Origin: Bacillota bacterium
Lineage (GTDB): Bacteria > Bacillota > Clostridia > Acetivibrionales > DTU013
DNA: 64,000 bases
Direction of reading: 5' to 3'
NCBI GenBank assembly: GCA_023426125.1
Contig: JAFABI010000055.1
Span: 1-64,000, forward strand
Shown here piece by piece: positions 15,082-22,150 of the stretch (position 1 is the first letter of the stretch; each line of letters opens with the position of its first letter). The position numbers were made by a program, and so were the translations under genes. The notes below the pieces were generated by a model. It did not search any database. It saw nothing but the letters and a program-made list of their open reading frames with translations, and was not told the origin of the DNA.

Positions 15082-15416
15082 TTTTTACCTCCCGAAAACC
15101 TTCTGTTATATAATCTGTTATATAATACTATGTCATCAAATAACATGTAATACAGAGAATATCTTCGATACGATATAATTTTATGGCAAAAGTGTCTGTA
15201 GGGGCGGTTCTTCAGAAATTCTTTACACTTGGGCGGACGGCCGATTCAGAGCTCAGGTTTTATGCTGGCTCAACTGTTGGGGACGATTTTTCCGGACTTC
15301 CAGTCATATCACGGACACGCAGTCCCCAATCAGTCAAATACGGCTTGCCGATCCTTCAGGCAATTGATATAGTATAGAAAGAGAAAAGAAAAAATCCTTA
15401 GAACGGAGATTTGCCC
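15082..15416. other. Intergenic stretch without recognised gene
   Basis: This 335-bp gap separates two divergent genes. A 64-codon frame (15183-15377) has no ribosome site and no recognisable protein features, so I do not call it. Only AT-rich promoter-like sequence is visible. Confidence 0.4.
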
Positions 15417-16220
15417 ATGTACATCTTTTTGATTATTCTTGCAGTTGTTATATCCCTATTGGTCTATATGTATATTGAAGCCGGATGGTTAAAGGTTTCC
15501 AGGCTGGATTTTACAAAAAGCTCCAAAGGTTTGAAAGTACTTCATATCTCGGATATTCATATAAATATGCTGAGGGTCGGCGCGGACAGGGTAAAAGAGG
15601 TCATCCGGCAGGAAAATCCGGACATTTTGCTTATCACAGGCGATTATCTGGAAAAACCGGTGCATGCTTCTCTGTTCCTTGATTTTTTACAAAAAATCAA
15701 GCAAAGCGGCAAGACATACCTATGCCTGGGTAATCACGATTATAAAGCCTACAGGGGCCAGATGAAAGGCCTGGAAACTTTCATCAGGGAAATCAGGAGC
15801 ATGCATGTGGAAGTACTGATAAACAGTTCTGTACATATCGAAAAAGACTCTTCCAGCTACGATCTTATCGGTATTGACGACCTTCGGCTGGGAAGTCCCG
15901 ATATCGAAAAGGCTATACAGGGGTGCACCCGGGATGCCACAAAGATTGTTTTCAGCCATAATCCGGATCTGGTTCTGCAGCTTTCAAGAGAGCATGCCGA
16001 CTATTTTTTCTGCGGACATTTTCATGGAGGACAGATGTGGATGCCTTTCCACCTGGAATTTATTTTGCTCCGCAAAGACAAGCTTTGCCGAATGGGGATA
16101 AAGCGCGGGCTTCATAAAGTTAACGGGATAAATGTCTATATTAACCGGGGACTGGGGAATGTTGTGGTTCCCTTCCGGTTTTTATCCCGTCCGGAAATTT
16201 CAATCTACAACATTCCATAA
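15417..16220 (+). CDS. Membrane-anchored metallophosphoesterase (YkuE/YaeI type)
   Basis: A 267-residue protein. An N-terminal transmembrane helix (about 1-22) anchors a calcineurin-like phosphoesterase with all five blocks: DIH (HISDIHIN), GDYLE, GNHDY, FSHNPDL and GHFHGGQ, the ligands of a dinuclear metal site. YkuE-type relatives hydrolyse phosphodiesters or lipid pyrophosphates at the membrane. ATG 15417 is chosen for GGAGA 7 bp upstream. The catalytic domain probably faces outward (inference from the single short N-terminal anchor). Confidence 0.9.
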   Translation: MYIFLIILAVVISLLVYMYIEAGWLKVSRLDFTKSSKGLKVLHISDIHINMLRVGADRVKEVIRQENPDILLITGDYLEKPVHASLFLDFLQKIKQSGKTYLCLGNHDYKAYRGQMKGLETFIREIRSMHVEVLINSSVHIEKDSSSYDLIGIDDLRLGSPDIEKAIQGCTRDATKIVFSHNPDLVLQLSREHADYFFCGHFHGGQMWMPFHLEFILLRKDKLCRMGIKRGLHKVNGINVYINRGLGNVVVPFRFLSRPEISIYNIP

Positions 16221-16264
16221 CGCCGGAAGAAGGCTTTCCCGGACCTGTAGGGATAACTATGCCG

Positions 16265-16341
16265 TGTAGGGGCGCGCATTGCGCGTCCGCATAGCTTTGA
16301 CTGGCGATGACAAAACCGGGCGGCCAGTGACCGCCCCTACA
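16265..16341. repeat. GC-rich palindromic repeat element, copy 1
   Basis: Starts TGTAGGGGCGCGCATTGCGC and ends GACCGCCCCTACA; each arm is itself a palindrome (GCGCATTGCGC left, GGCCAGTGACC right) and the two ends form the TGTAGGGGCG / CGCCCCTACA inverted repeat. The same family recurs at 24662, 29070, 29228, 30816, 41818, 50491, 55458, 55619 and 59918. Confidence 0.85.
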
Positions 16342-16352
16342 TCTGACTCCTT

Positions 16353-16455
16353 CTGCTTCCGGGTGTGTCCCCTCGGCCAGCTTTAGCGTCAAAAGGGGAC
16401 ATTCCCTCCTCTTATCCCGTGACCCGTGACTCAGCGGGTGTGTCCCCCCTCCTCT
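16353..16455. repeat. GGGGACA-type hairpin repeats at pgi 3' end
   Basis: Three copies of GTGTGTCCCC / AGGGGACATTCCC-type sequence occur in about 100 bp directly after pgi, related to hairpins at 18444, 24568, 41987, 50641, 56401 and 58043. Confidence 0.55.
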
Positions 16456-17800
16456 ACAGTCTGCTTTCCAGCTGTTTTCTCTCAGCCTCATAGCCGGGCT
16501 TGCCCAGCAGCGCAAACATGTTCTTTTTATATGCCTCTACGCCGGGCTGGTCGAAAGGATTGACGCCAAGCAGGTATCCGCTGATTCCGCAAGCCTTTTC
16601 AAAGAAGTAGACCAGACTTCCGAACCAATAGCTGTCCATTTCCGGAATGCTCAATACCAAATTCGGCACTCCGCCGTCGGTATGGGCAAGCAATGTGCCC
16701 TGCATAGCCTTTTTATTGACCTCGTCAATGTCCATGCCCGTAAGGAAGTTCAGCCCGTCCAGATTATCCCTGTCTTCCTTTATAAGAAGACTTTTTCTTG
16801 GCTTTTCTACGTTCAGGACGGTTTCAAATATATTCCTCAATCCATCCTGTACATACTGTCCCATGGAATGCAGGTCGGTAGTGAAATCCACGCCGGCAGG
16901 GAAAATGCCCTTTTGATCCTTGCCTTCGCTTTCACCGTAAAGCTGCTTCCACCACTCGGTTACAAAATGCAGCGAGGGTTCGTAGTTGACCATGATTTCC
17001 ACGGTCTTGCCTTTTGCATACAGGGCATTCCTGGCGGCTGCATAGCGATAGCATTCATTTTGCGCGGGGTCCGGATTCCCATAAAGCGCATGGGCATCCT
17101 GTGCGCCTTTCATCATCCGGTCTATATCGATTCCTGCTGCTGCAATGGGCAGCAGGCCTACTGCAGTCAATACGGAGTATCTTCCGCCTACGTCGTCGGG
17201 AATAACAAAGCTCTCATATTTTTCTTCATTGGCCAGCTTTTTCAAGGCTCCCCTGGCTTTGTCGGTAGTGGCATAGATCCTGGCGGCAGCTTCTTTCTTT
17301 CCATATTTGTTTTCCATGTATTCGCGGAAAATCCTGAAGGCCAGAGCAGGCTCGGTAGTTGTACCGGATTTGGAAATTACATTGACGGAAACGTCCTTGT
17401 CCTTTATAAGCTCAAGAAGCTCAACGATATAAGCCGAGCTTATGTTGTTGCCCACAAAGTAAATCTCGGGAGTTTTTCTCTGTGCTTTTGGAAGCATATT
17501 GTAGAAGGAATGGGAAAGGGCTTCAATTGCCGCGCGTGCTCCCAGATATGACCCGCCTATGCCGATGACCACCAGCACGTCGGAGTCGGCCTTGATCTTT
17601 TCAGCAGCAGCTTTTATGCGTGAGAACTCATTTTTATCATAATTCACCGGCAGATCCACCCACCCAAGAAAATCGTTTCCCGGGCCTGTTTTTTTATGAA
17701 GCATATCGTGCGCGCATTTAATAAAGCTGTCCAGATAGGTTATTTCATGCTCTTTTAAAAAAGCACTTGCTTTGGAATAATCGAATTTCAGCGTTTGCAT
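16454..17800 (-). CDS. pgi: Glucose-6-phosphate isomerase
   Basis: A 448-residue enzyme, the usual length for the Firmicutes type, interconverting glucose-6-phosphate and fructose-6-phosphate in the cytoplasm. Signatures: GIGGSYLGARA for phosphate binding, VISKSGTTTEPA, DDVGGRYSVLTAVGLLPIAA (PGI signature) and the C-terminal FDQPGVEAYK with the catalytic lysine. ATG 17800 has CAGGAGG upstream. It is monocistronic. Its 3' end is embedded in repeat hairpins. Confidence 0.97.
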   Translation of the reverse strand: MQTLKFDYSKASAFLKEHEITYLDSFIKCAHDMLHKKTGPGNDFLGWVDLPVNYDKNEFSRIKAAAEKIKADSDVLVVIGIGGSYLGARAAIEALSHSFYNMLPKAQRKTPEIYFVGNNISSAYIVELLELIKDKDVSVNVISKSGTTTEPALAFRIFREYMENKYGKKEAAARIYATTDKARGALKKLANEEKYESFVIPDDVGGRYSVLTAVGLLPIAAAGIDIDRMMKGAQDAHALYGNPDPAQNECYRYAAARNALYAKGKTVEIMVNYEPSLHFVTEWWKQLYGESEGKDQKGIFPAGVDFTTDLHSMGQYVQDGLRNIFETVLNVEKPRKSLLIKEDRDNLDGLNFLTGMDIDEVNKKAMQGTLLAHTDGGVPNLVLSIPEMDSYWFGSLVYFFEKACGISGYLLGVNPFDQPGVEAYKKNMFALLGKPGYEAERKQLESRL

Positions 17801-18137
17801 CTGATTTCCTCCTGTTTGTTATTGCTGCAACGATTCTTGCGAAATTGATCCTTGGAAAAATAAGTCATTCATGCTTTGCCATTTTTCAAAGGCGCGTAAA
17901 TGCGATGAATTTATGTAAGCATCACTGCAGGTAGTATTAGCATTTGCTGTGAATTATATCAAATAAGACTTACTTATTCAATATGTACATGGTGAACTCG
18001 CACAGGGCAAACTTTGATATAACTTTGATTTATCACATTTATTGCTAATTTAAGAATTAATTTTAAGGTAATAAATCCGGATTTCAGTAAAAGATAATAG
18101 TGATCGTCAATTATTCAAAAAAAGGAGGTTGAGAAAA
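17801..18137. other. Divergent intergenic region pgi / spore protein
   Basis: This 337-bp AT-rich gap must hold the pgi promoter and a forespore promoter. A GATAATA at 18093-18099 (6 of 7 to the CATnnTA -10 of sigma-G) with GTAATA at 18068-18073 is a weak candidate for the latter. Confidence 0.3.
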
Positions 18138-18359
18138 ATGTCAAGTCCGAAAACTCCATTGGTACCGGATGCAAGAGCAGCTCTGACAAGGTTTAAGATG
18201 GAATGTGCGCAGGAAATAGGGCGTACGCAGTTTACAAAGGAAAACAACGACCATTACAAGGGCGACCTTTCATCGAAGCAAAACGGAAGCGAAGGCGGCC
18301 CCATCGGCGGCCAGATGGTCAAAAAAATGATAGCAATGGCTGAAAATCAGATGAAATAA
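18138..18359 (+). CDS. Alpha/beta-type small acid-soluble spore protein
   Basis: A 73-residue protein with the family pattern: PLVPDARAALTRFKMECAQE followed by IG, the position of the germination-protease cut; then DHYKGDLSSKQNGSEGG and a C-terminal GGQMVKKMIAMAENQM. These proteins coat and protect DNA in the forespore. A GPIGG segment lengthens the usual SxGGxMVKRM motif. AAAGGAGG stands 9 bp before the ATG. It shows the organism makes endospores. Confidence 0.95.
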   Translation: MSSPKTPLVPDARAALTRFKMECAQEIGRTQFTKENNDHYKGDLSSKQNGSEGGPIGGQMVKKMIAMAENQMK

Positions 18360-18443
18360 TGCCTGAACGATACAAGTTAAAGCCCTGGGATACCGGGCTT
18401 TACTTGTGTTTGCAGTTGCCTTCGGGTAACACGGGAGTCAAAA

Positions 18444-18509
18444 GAGTCAAAGGGGACGGTTCCTGCCGACTCATCGTGATGAGTCGGCAGGAACCGTCCC
18501 CTTTGACTC
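18444..18509. repeat. Perfect 32-bp-arm hairpin (GGGGACGGTTCC family)
   Basis: Two perfectly complementary 32-nt arms separated by only 2 nt, with core AAAGGGGACGGTTCCTGCC and its complement, lie 85 bp after the spore protein gene. A T-tract is lacking, so this is more like a REP-type mobile hairpin than a terminator. Confidence 0.85.
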
Positions 18510-18603
18510 CCGGCAAATCTCAAAAACGGACGGAAAACATCCTTATTCGACCGGTGCATTGAGACAGCCCTTTTTTAATCGGTTGACCTTGAAAGTGAAC
18601 GCA

Positions 18604-19710
18604 TCAAGCGTCAACTTCTCCCGGTATCAGGCCTAAAGGCAATGCGGCCGGCCGGTTGCACTTTTCCGTTATGGTATAGTGTTTCCCATCCCTTGATGCA
18701 TCATGGAAGCCATGCATTATATCCAGCACATGCATTGCCAGCTTGCCGCTCGCCCTGTTGATCCTTCCATTTCTCAGCGCATATGCCATATCGCATACGC
18801 CAAGGCCTCTGCTGTTTTCCGCATATCCGTGGGTCAGCGGGATTTCTTTCCATTCACCGGCATCCTGCCTTCTCACCAGCACAGGGCCGCCGAAGGTATT
18901 GGGATCCGGAACACTCATAGATCCTTCGGTTCCATAGATTTCTATTCTCGGAAGATTTGCGTGCCATACGTCAAAGCTGGTGATAATCGTTCCTACGGCG
19001 CCGTTTTCAAAATCCATCACGCCTGCGATGTGGGTAGGCGTATCGACAGATACTTTTGTACCGTATTTGGGTGCGCTTGTGATCGTCCTTTCAGGGAAGG
19101 TAACCTGGGCAGAGCCTGTAACCTTTGCTACCGGACCTATGAGGTTTACAAGGGCCGTCAGGTAATACGGTCCCATATCGAACATCGGCCCTCCGCCCAC
19201 CTTGTAATAGAATTCCGGATCCGGATGCCAGCTTTCGTGTCCATGACAGGTCATAAAAGCAGTTGCCGCTACAGGCTTGCCTATCCAGCCGTCATCAATA
19301 AGCTTCCTGCAAGTTTGTATCCCACCGCCCATGAACGTATCGGGAGCACATCCCACCAGCAGTCCTTTGGCTTCGGCCAGCGCAAGCATTTTCCTTCCAT
19401 CCTCCCGGGTAATGGCGAGAGGTTTTTCAACATGTACATTTTTTCCCGCTTCCAGGGCAGCCATGTTTACCTCGGCGTGTGCCACCGGTATGGTAAGGTT
19501 TATTACAATTTCAATCTCCGGATCTGCCAGCAGCTCTTTTACAGTGCAGGCTTTCGGTATTCCGAACTCCGCAGCCTTTACCTCGGCCCTGGTCCTGTCC
19601 AGATCTGCCACGGCCACGACTTCAAGGGCTTTAAAGACCTGCGTACAGTTTTTCAGGTAAATGCCGCTGATATTTCCACAGCCAATGATCCCGGTCTTCA
19701 CTCTTTTCAC
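18604..19710 (-). CDS. Gfo/Idh/MocA-family NAD(P)-dependent oxidoreductase
   Basis: A 368-residue sugar or cyclitol dehydrogenase: Rossmann motif GIIGCGNISGIY at the N-terminus, HVEKPLAITREDG with the conserved EKP lysine, and a C-terminal substrate domain with GGGPMFDMGPYYLTALVNLI. The start is GTG 19710 with GGAGGTG upstream; the frame extends to 19746 without another ribosome site. It is third in a LacI-ThuA-oxidoreductase set on the same strand, a combination typical of oxidation of glycosides to keto-sugars. The substrate is unknown. Confidence 0.92.
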   Translation of the reverse strand: MKRVKTGIIGCGNISGIYLKNCTQVFKALEVVAVADLDRTRAEVKAAEFGIPKACTVKELLADPEIEIVINLTIPVAHAEVNMAALEAGKNVHVEKPLAITREDGRKMLALAEAKGLLVGCAPDTFMGGGIQTCRKLIDDGWIGKPVAATAFMTCHGHESWHPDPEFYYKVGGGPMFDMGPYYLTALVNLIGPVAKVTGSAQVTFPERTITSAPKYGTKVSVDTPTHIAGVMDFENGAVGTIITSFDVWHANLPRIEIYGTEGSMSVPDPNTFGGPVLVRRQDAGEWKEIPLTHGYAENSRGLGVCDMAYALRNGRINRASGKLAMHVLDIMHGFHDASRDGKHYTITEKCNRPAALPLGLIPGEVDA

Positions 19711-19933
19711 TGCAATGCACCTCCATTCAATTTCCAATGGGGGCATACCCCCATACCCCCTCGCTGCGGACGAAATGGATTCGTCCTACGCTACACTTCG
19801 TGCGCCACGCCTATACGTGGCGTTTGAACAACGTCTCTTGGGGATTGCATCCCACCACTGACAGCTTTTTCAATCGGTAACACCCACCTAAGAGGAGGGA
19901 ACTGTGACGTTGTTCAAATTCTGCTTGCCAAAT

Positions 19934-20659
19934 TTAAAACATTTTGTGTACCTTATCTTCATATTTTGATGCATCCGCTCCGGCTTTCATCACAAGGTCT
20001 TTGCCTTCTGCAGCCCACAGGAAGCCGCGCCTGATGGTTTCCAGCGCCGGCCCCCTGTCAACGGTATCGGCATGATGGCCCAGAGAAGTGTAGAATACTC
20101 TCCCAAGCCCCCATTTTTTTGTCCACATCACCGGCACATCCACCTGTCCGTTGGAGGAATGATACCAATTCACAACAGGGAAGCGTGTCGTGGCCAGCAC
20201 TTCATTCGCCGGGTCCACATGAACGTAATATTGCTCGCTTTTGACGGTAAAATCTTCAATTCCTTCAACGATAGGGCTTGAACCGCTTTTAATGTTAACC
20301 GTGTACTCAACCCCGTCTCCGCCGGGATGGGATACCCACTGCCCACCGGTCATGAATTGCCATTCCACGCTTTCGCGGAAGGCGTCGCACATGCCTCCAT
20401 GGCAACCGGCAATTCCGACTCCCGAGGCTACGGCTTCAACAACAGGTGTTACCTGTTCGCGCTTTATTGTCCCCATTGTCCATACCGGAACAATCAAGTG
20501 CAGCGCTTTAAGCTTTTCTGCATCCAGAAACGAATCCAGTGTATCGGACACCTCCACGCTGAAGCCGTTTTCTTCCAGCATTTTTTTGAAAATCCCGGAC
20601 ACCTGGACAGGTTCATGACCGTCCCAGCCTCCCTGTACAATTAACACCTTTTTCTCCAT
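19934..20659 (-). CDS. ThuA-like sugar-utilisation protein
   Basis: A 241-residue ThuA-family protein with a class-I-glutamine-amidotransferase-like fold: VLIVQGGWDGHEPVQVSGIF, then VGIAGCHGGMCDAF at the nucleophile-elbow position and a C-terminal WGLGRVFYTSLGHHADT. ThuA proteins act in keto-disaccharide (for example 3-keto-trehalose) metabolism with Gfo/Idh/MocA dehydrogenases, and one follows here. ATG 20659 has AGAAGGG upstream. The 224-bp gap to the oxidoreductase gene contains small hairpins but no gene. Confidence 0.9.
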   Translation of the reverse strand: MEKKVLIVQGGWDGHEPVQVSGIFKKMLEENGFSVEVSDTLDSFLDAEKLKALHLIVPVWTMGTIKREQVTPVVEAVASGVGIAGCHGGMCDAFRESVEWQFMTGGQWVSHPGGDGVEYTVNIKSGSSPIVEGIEDFTVKSEQYYVHVDPANEVLATTRFPVVNWYHSSNGQVDVPVMWTKKWGLGRVFYTSLGHHADTVDRGPALETIRRGFLWAAEGKDLVMKAGADASKYEDKVHKMF

Positions 20660-20717
20660 TTCAACCCTTCTTTCTATATATTCTCGATTGTCGGTCCTCT
20701 ATTGATATTATGTGATA

Positions 20718-21758
20718 TTATGAACTTTGCGGGGAGCCCCCGCCTTTCCTGCCCGTAGAATCCCGTATAACCAGCTCCGGTTTGATTAGAACTTTAAAAC
20801 CGCCGGATTCCTCACCCTTTACCTGCTTGATAAATTCCCCGATACACCGCTTACCCATTTCAAAAAAAGGAATATGTACCGTAGTCAGAGCAGGCTGGAT
20901 GATTGTTGAGATGTCGGAATCATCATAACCGGCAATGGAAATATCCTCCGGAATTTTTACCCCTTTTTCTGTCAGACCCTGAATCAATCCGGCTGCCATT
21001 CTGTCATTGCCGGAAAACACCGCCGTGGGCATATCCCCGAAATCCAGGAGGGCGCCGCTTGCCAGATAACCGCTTTTCTTTCCGTAGTTCCCCCGGAATA
21101 AGTTCTTTTCATCAAAAGGAATATTGTTTTCCTCCAGAGCCTTTTTGTAGCCGGCAAGCCTGTCAATACTGTTCGTATAGTTTTCCGGTCCGTTGAGAAA
21201 TGCTATCCGCCGGTGCCCGAGACTTATCAAATGGCTTACTGCCTCGTAGCTCCCCGTCACATTATCCACATCGATATACCCGATGCCGGTGCCTTCGATA
21301 TAATTATTGACGAGACAGAATTTATACCCGTCGGCATACAAGGACAGAATACCTGCGTCATTTCTCCTGGTTCCCAGAAGAACGCATCCGTCCACCTTTC
21401 CGCTTTTAAAATAGGAGGAATAGTCGCTAACGCCCTTTTCATCCGCTTTGCAGAAAAAAAGCATCAAATTGTAGCCATTCTCTTCAAGCGCCTCGCCAAT
21501 TCCGCTTAAAAGCTCCGAAAAGTAGTAGACGGAGAAAATATGGACATGGGGTATATGGGGAATGATTACGCCTATGTTTCCACTTACGCCCTTTACGAAA
21601 TTGCTGGCGATAAGGTTTGGGTGGTAATTCAGTGCTGCAGCCGCCGTCAAGACCGCTTCCCGCGTCTTTTCCCCGACGGTTTCCGGATTATTGAACACTC
21701 TGGATACCGTTGCCCCTGATACGCCTGCTCTTATGGCAACATCATTCCTATTGGCTAT
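20718..21758 (-). CDS. LacI-family repressor, probable AUA start
   Basis: A 346-residue LacI-type regulator if read from ATA 21758: residues 2-28 give the helix-turn-helix NDVAIRAGVSGATVSRVFNN, then a periplasmic-binding-protein-like domain (IGVIIPHIPH, VDGCVLLGTRR, GHRRIAFLNGPENY, TAVFSGNDRMAAG) ending VIRDSTGR. The first conventional start is GTG 21698, which lies inside the recognition helix and would destroy DNA binding. A GGGGGG ribosome site lies 8 bp before the ATA, and a stop codon (TAA 21761-21759) directly precedes it. So either AUA is used or the start codon is mutated. It heads the ThuA/Gfo set. Confidence 0.8.
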   Translation of the reverse strand: MANRNDVAIRAGVSGATVSRVFNNPETVGEKTREAVLTAAAALNYHPNLIASNFVKGVSGNIGVIIPHIPHVHIFSVYYFSELLSGIGEALEENGYNLMLFFCKADEKGVSDYSSYFKSGKVDGCVLLGTRRNDAGILSLYADGYKFCLVNNYIEGTGIGYIDVDNVTGSYEAVSHLISLGHRRIAFLNGPENYTNSIDRLAGYKKALEENNIPFDEKNLFRGNYGKKSGYLASGALLDFGDMPTAVFSGNDRMAAGLIQGLTEKGVKIPEDISIAGYDDSDISTIIQPALTTVHIPFFEMGKRCIGEFIKQVKGEESGGFKVLIKPELVIRDSTGRKGGGSPQSS

Positions 21759-21814
21759 TTATATCGCCCCCCATCTTTTAAGTTATTATAGGTACATGCT
21801 CTGATTCCCGGGCT

Positions 21815-21915
21815 TTGAACGAGTTCAACCGCTGTTTCCGGTTTCCTGTCCGGGATATGTACACGTGTTCAAACGCTGAAAAAATAAAAACATCCTCGAG
21901 ATGTACACGTGTTCA
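21815..21915. promoter_or_regulatory. Three LacI-type operators upstream of the repressor gene
   Basis: TGTACACGTGTTCA occurs twice (21858-21871 and 21902-21915, centres 44 bp apart); each copy is a near-perfect palindrome around a central CG, as in LacI-family sites. A third perfect palindrome, TTGAACGAGTTCAA, is at 21815-21828. TATAAT on the minus strand (21790-21785) marks the likely promoter of the repressor operon. The pair spacing is suitable for looping. Confidence 0.75.
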
Positions 21916-21985
21916 TTATAGCGTGAATTCCCGTGGCAGTCAAGTATCAAATGTGAAAAAACTGCAAGAACGCAAGCAGGGACAT

Positions 21986-22118
21986 GACTATTCAGGTATC
22001 CCGGTTGTTATTGCGAGGAGCAAAGCAACGTTGCAATCTCTGCTTCTGACTGAAATAGCATTTATTTGATTGCCGCGCTCCACTTCGTTTCGCTCGCAAT
22101 GACAGTACCTGAATAATC
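21986..22118. repeat. ~130-bp GACTATTCAG interspersed repeat, copy 1
   Basis: Ends GACTATTCAGGTA / TACCTGAATAATC (12 of 13 inverted). The arms contain TTATTGCGAGGAGCAAAGC and TTCGTTTCGCTCGCAATGAC. Copies also lie at 37834-38002 and 59006-59137. Confidence 0.85.
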
Positions 22119-22150
22119 ACGCAGGGACTATCCTGTGGTATCCGCCCGGA

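Noticed and set aside
15183..15377. 64-codon frame upstream of the metallophosphoesterase
   Set aside because: No ribosome site, no hydrophobic or domain pattern.
18703..19827. 374-codon plus-strand frame opposite the Gfo/Idh/MocA gene
   Set aside because: Antisense shadow of a strongly supported oxidoreductase gene.
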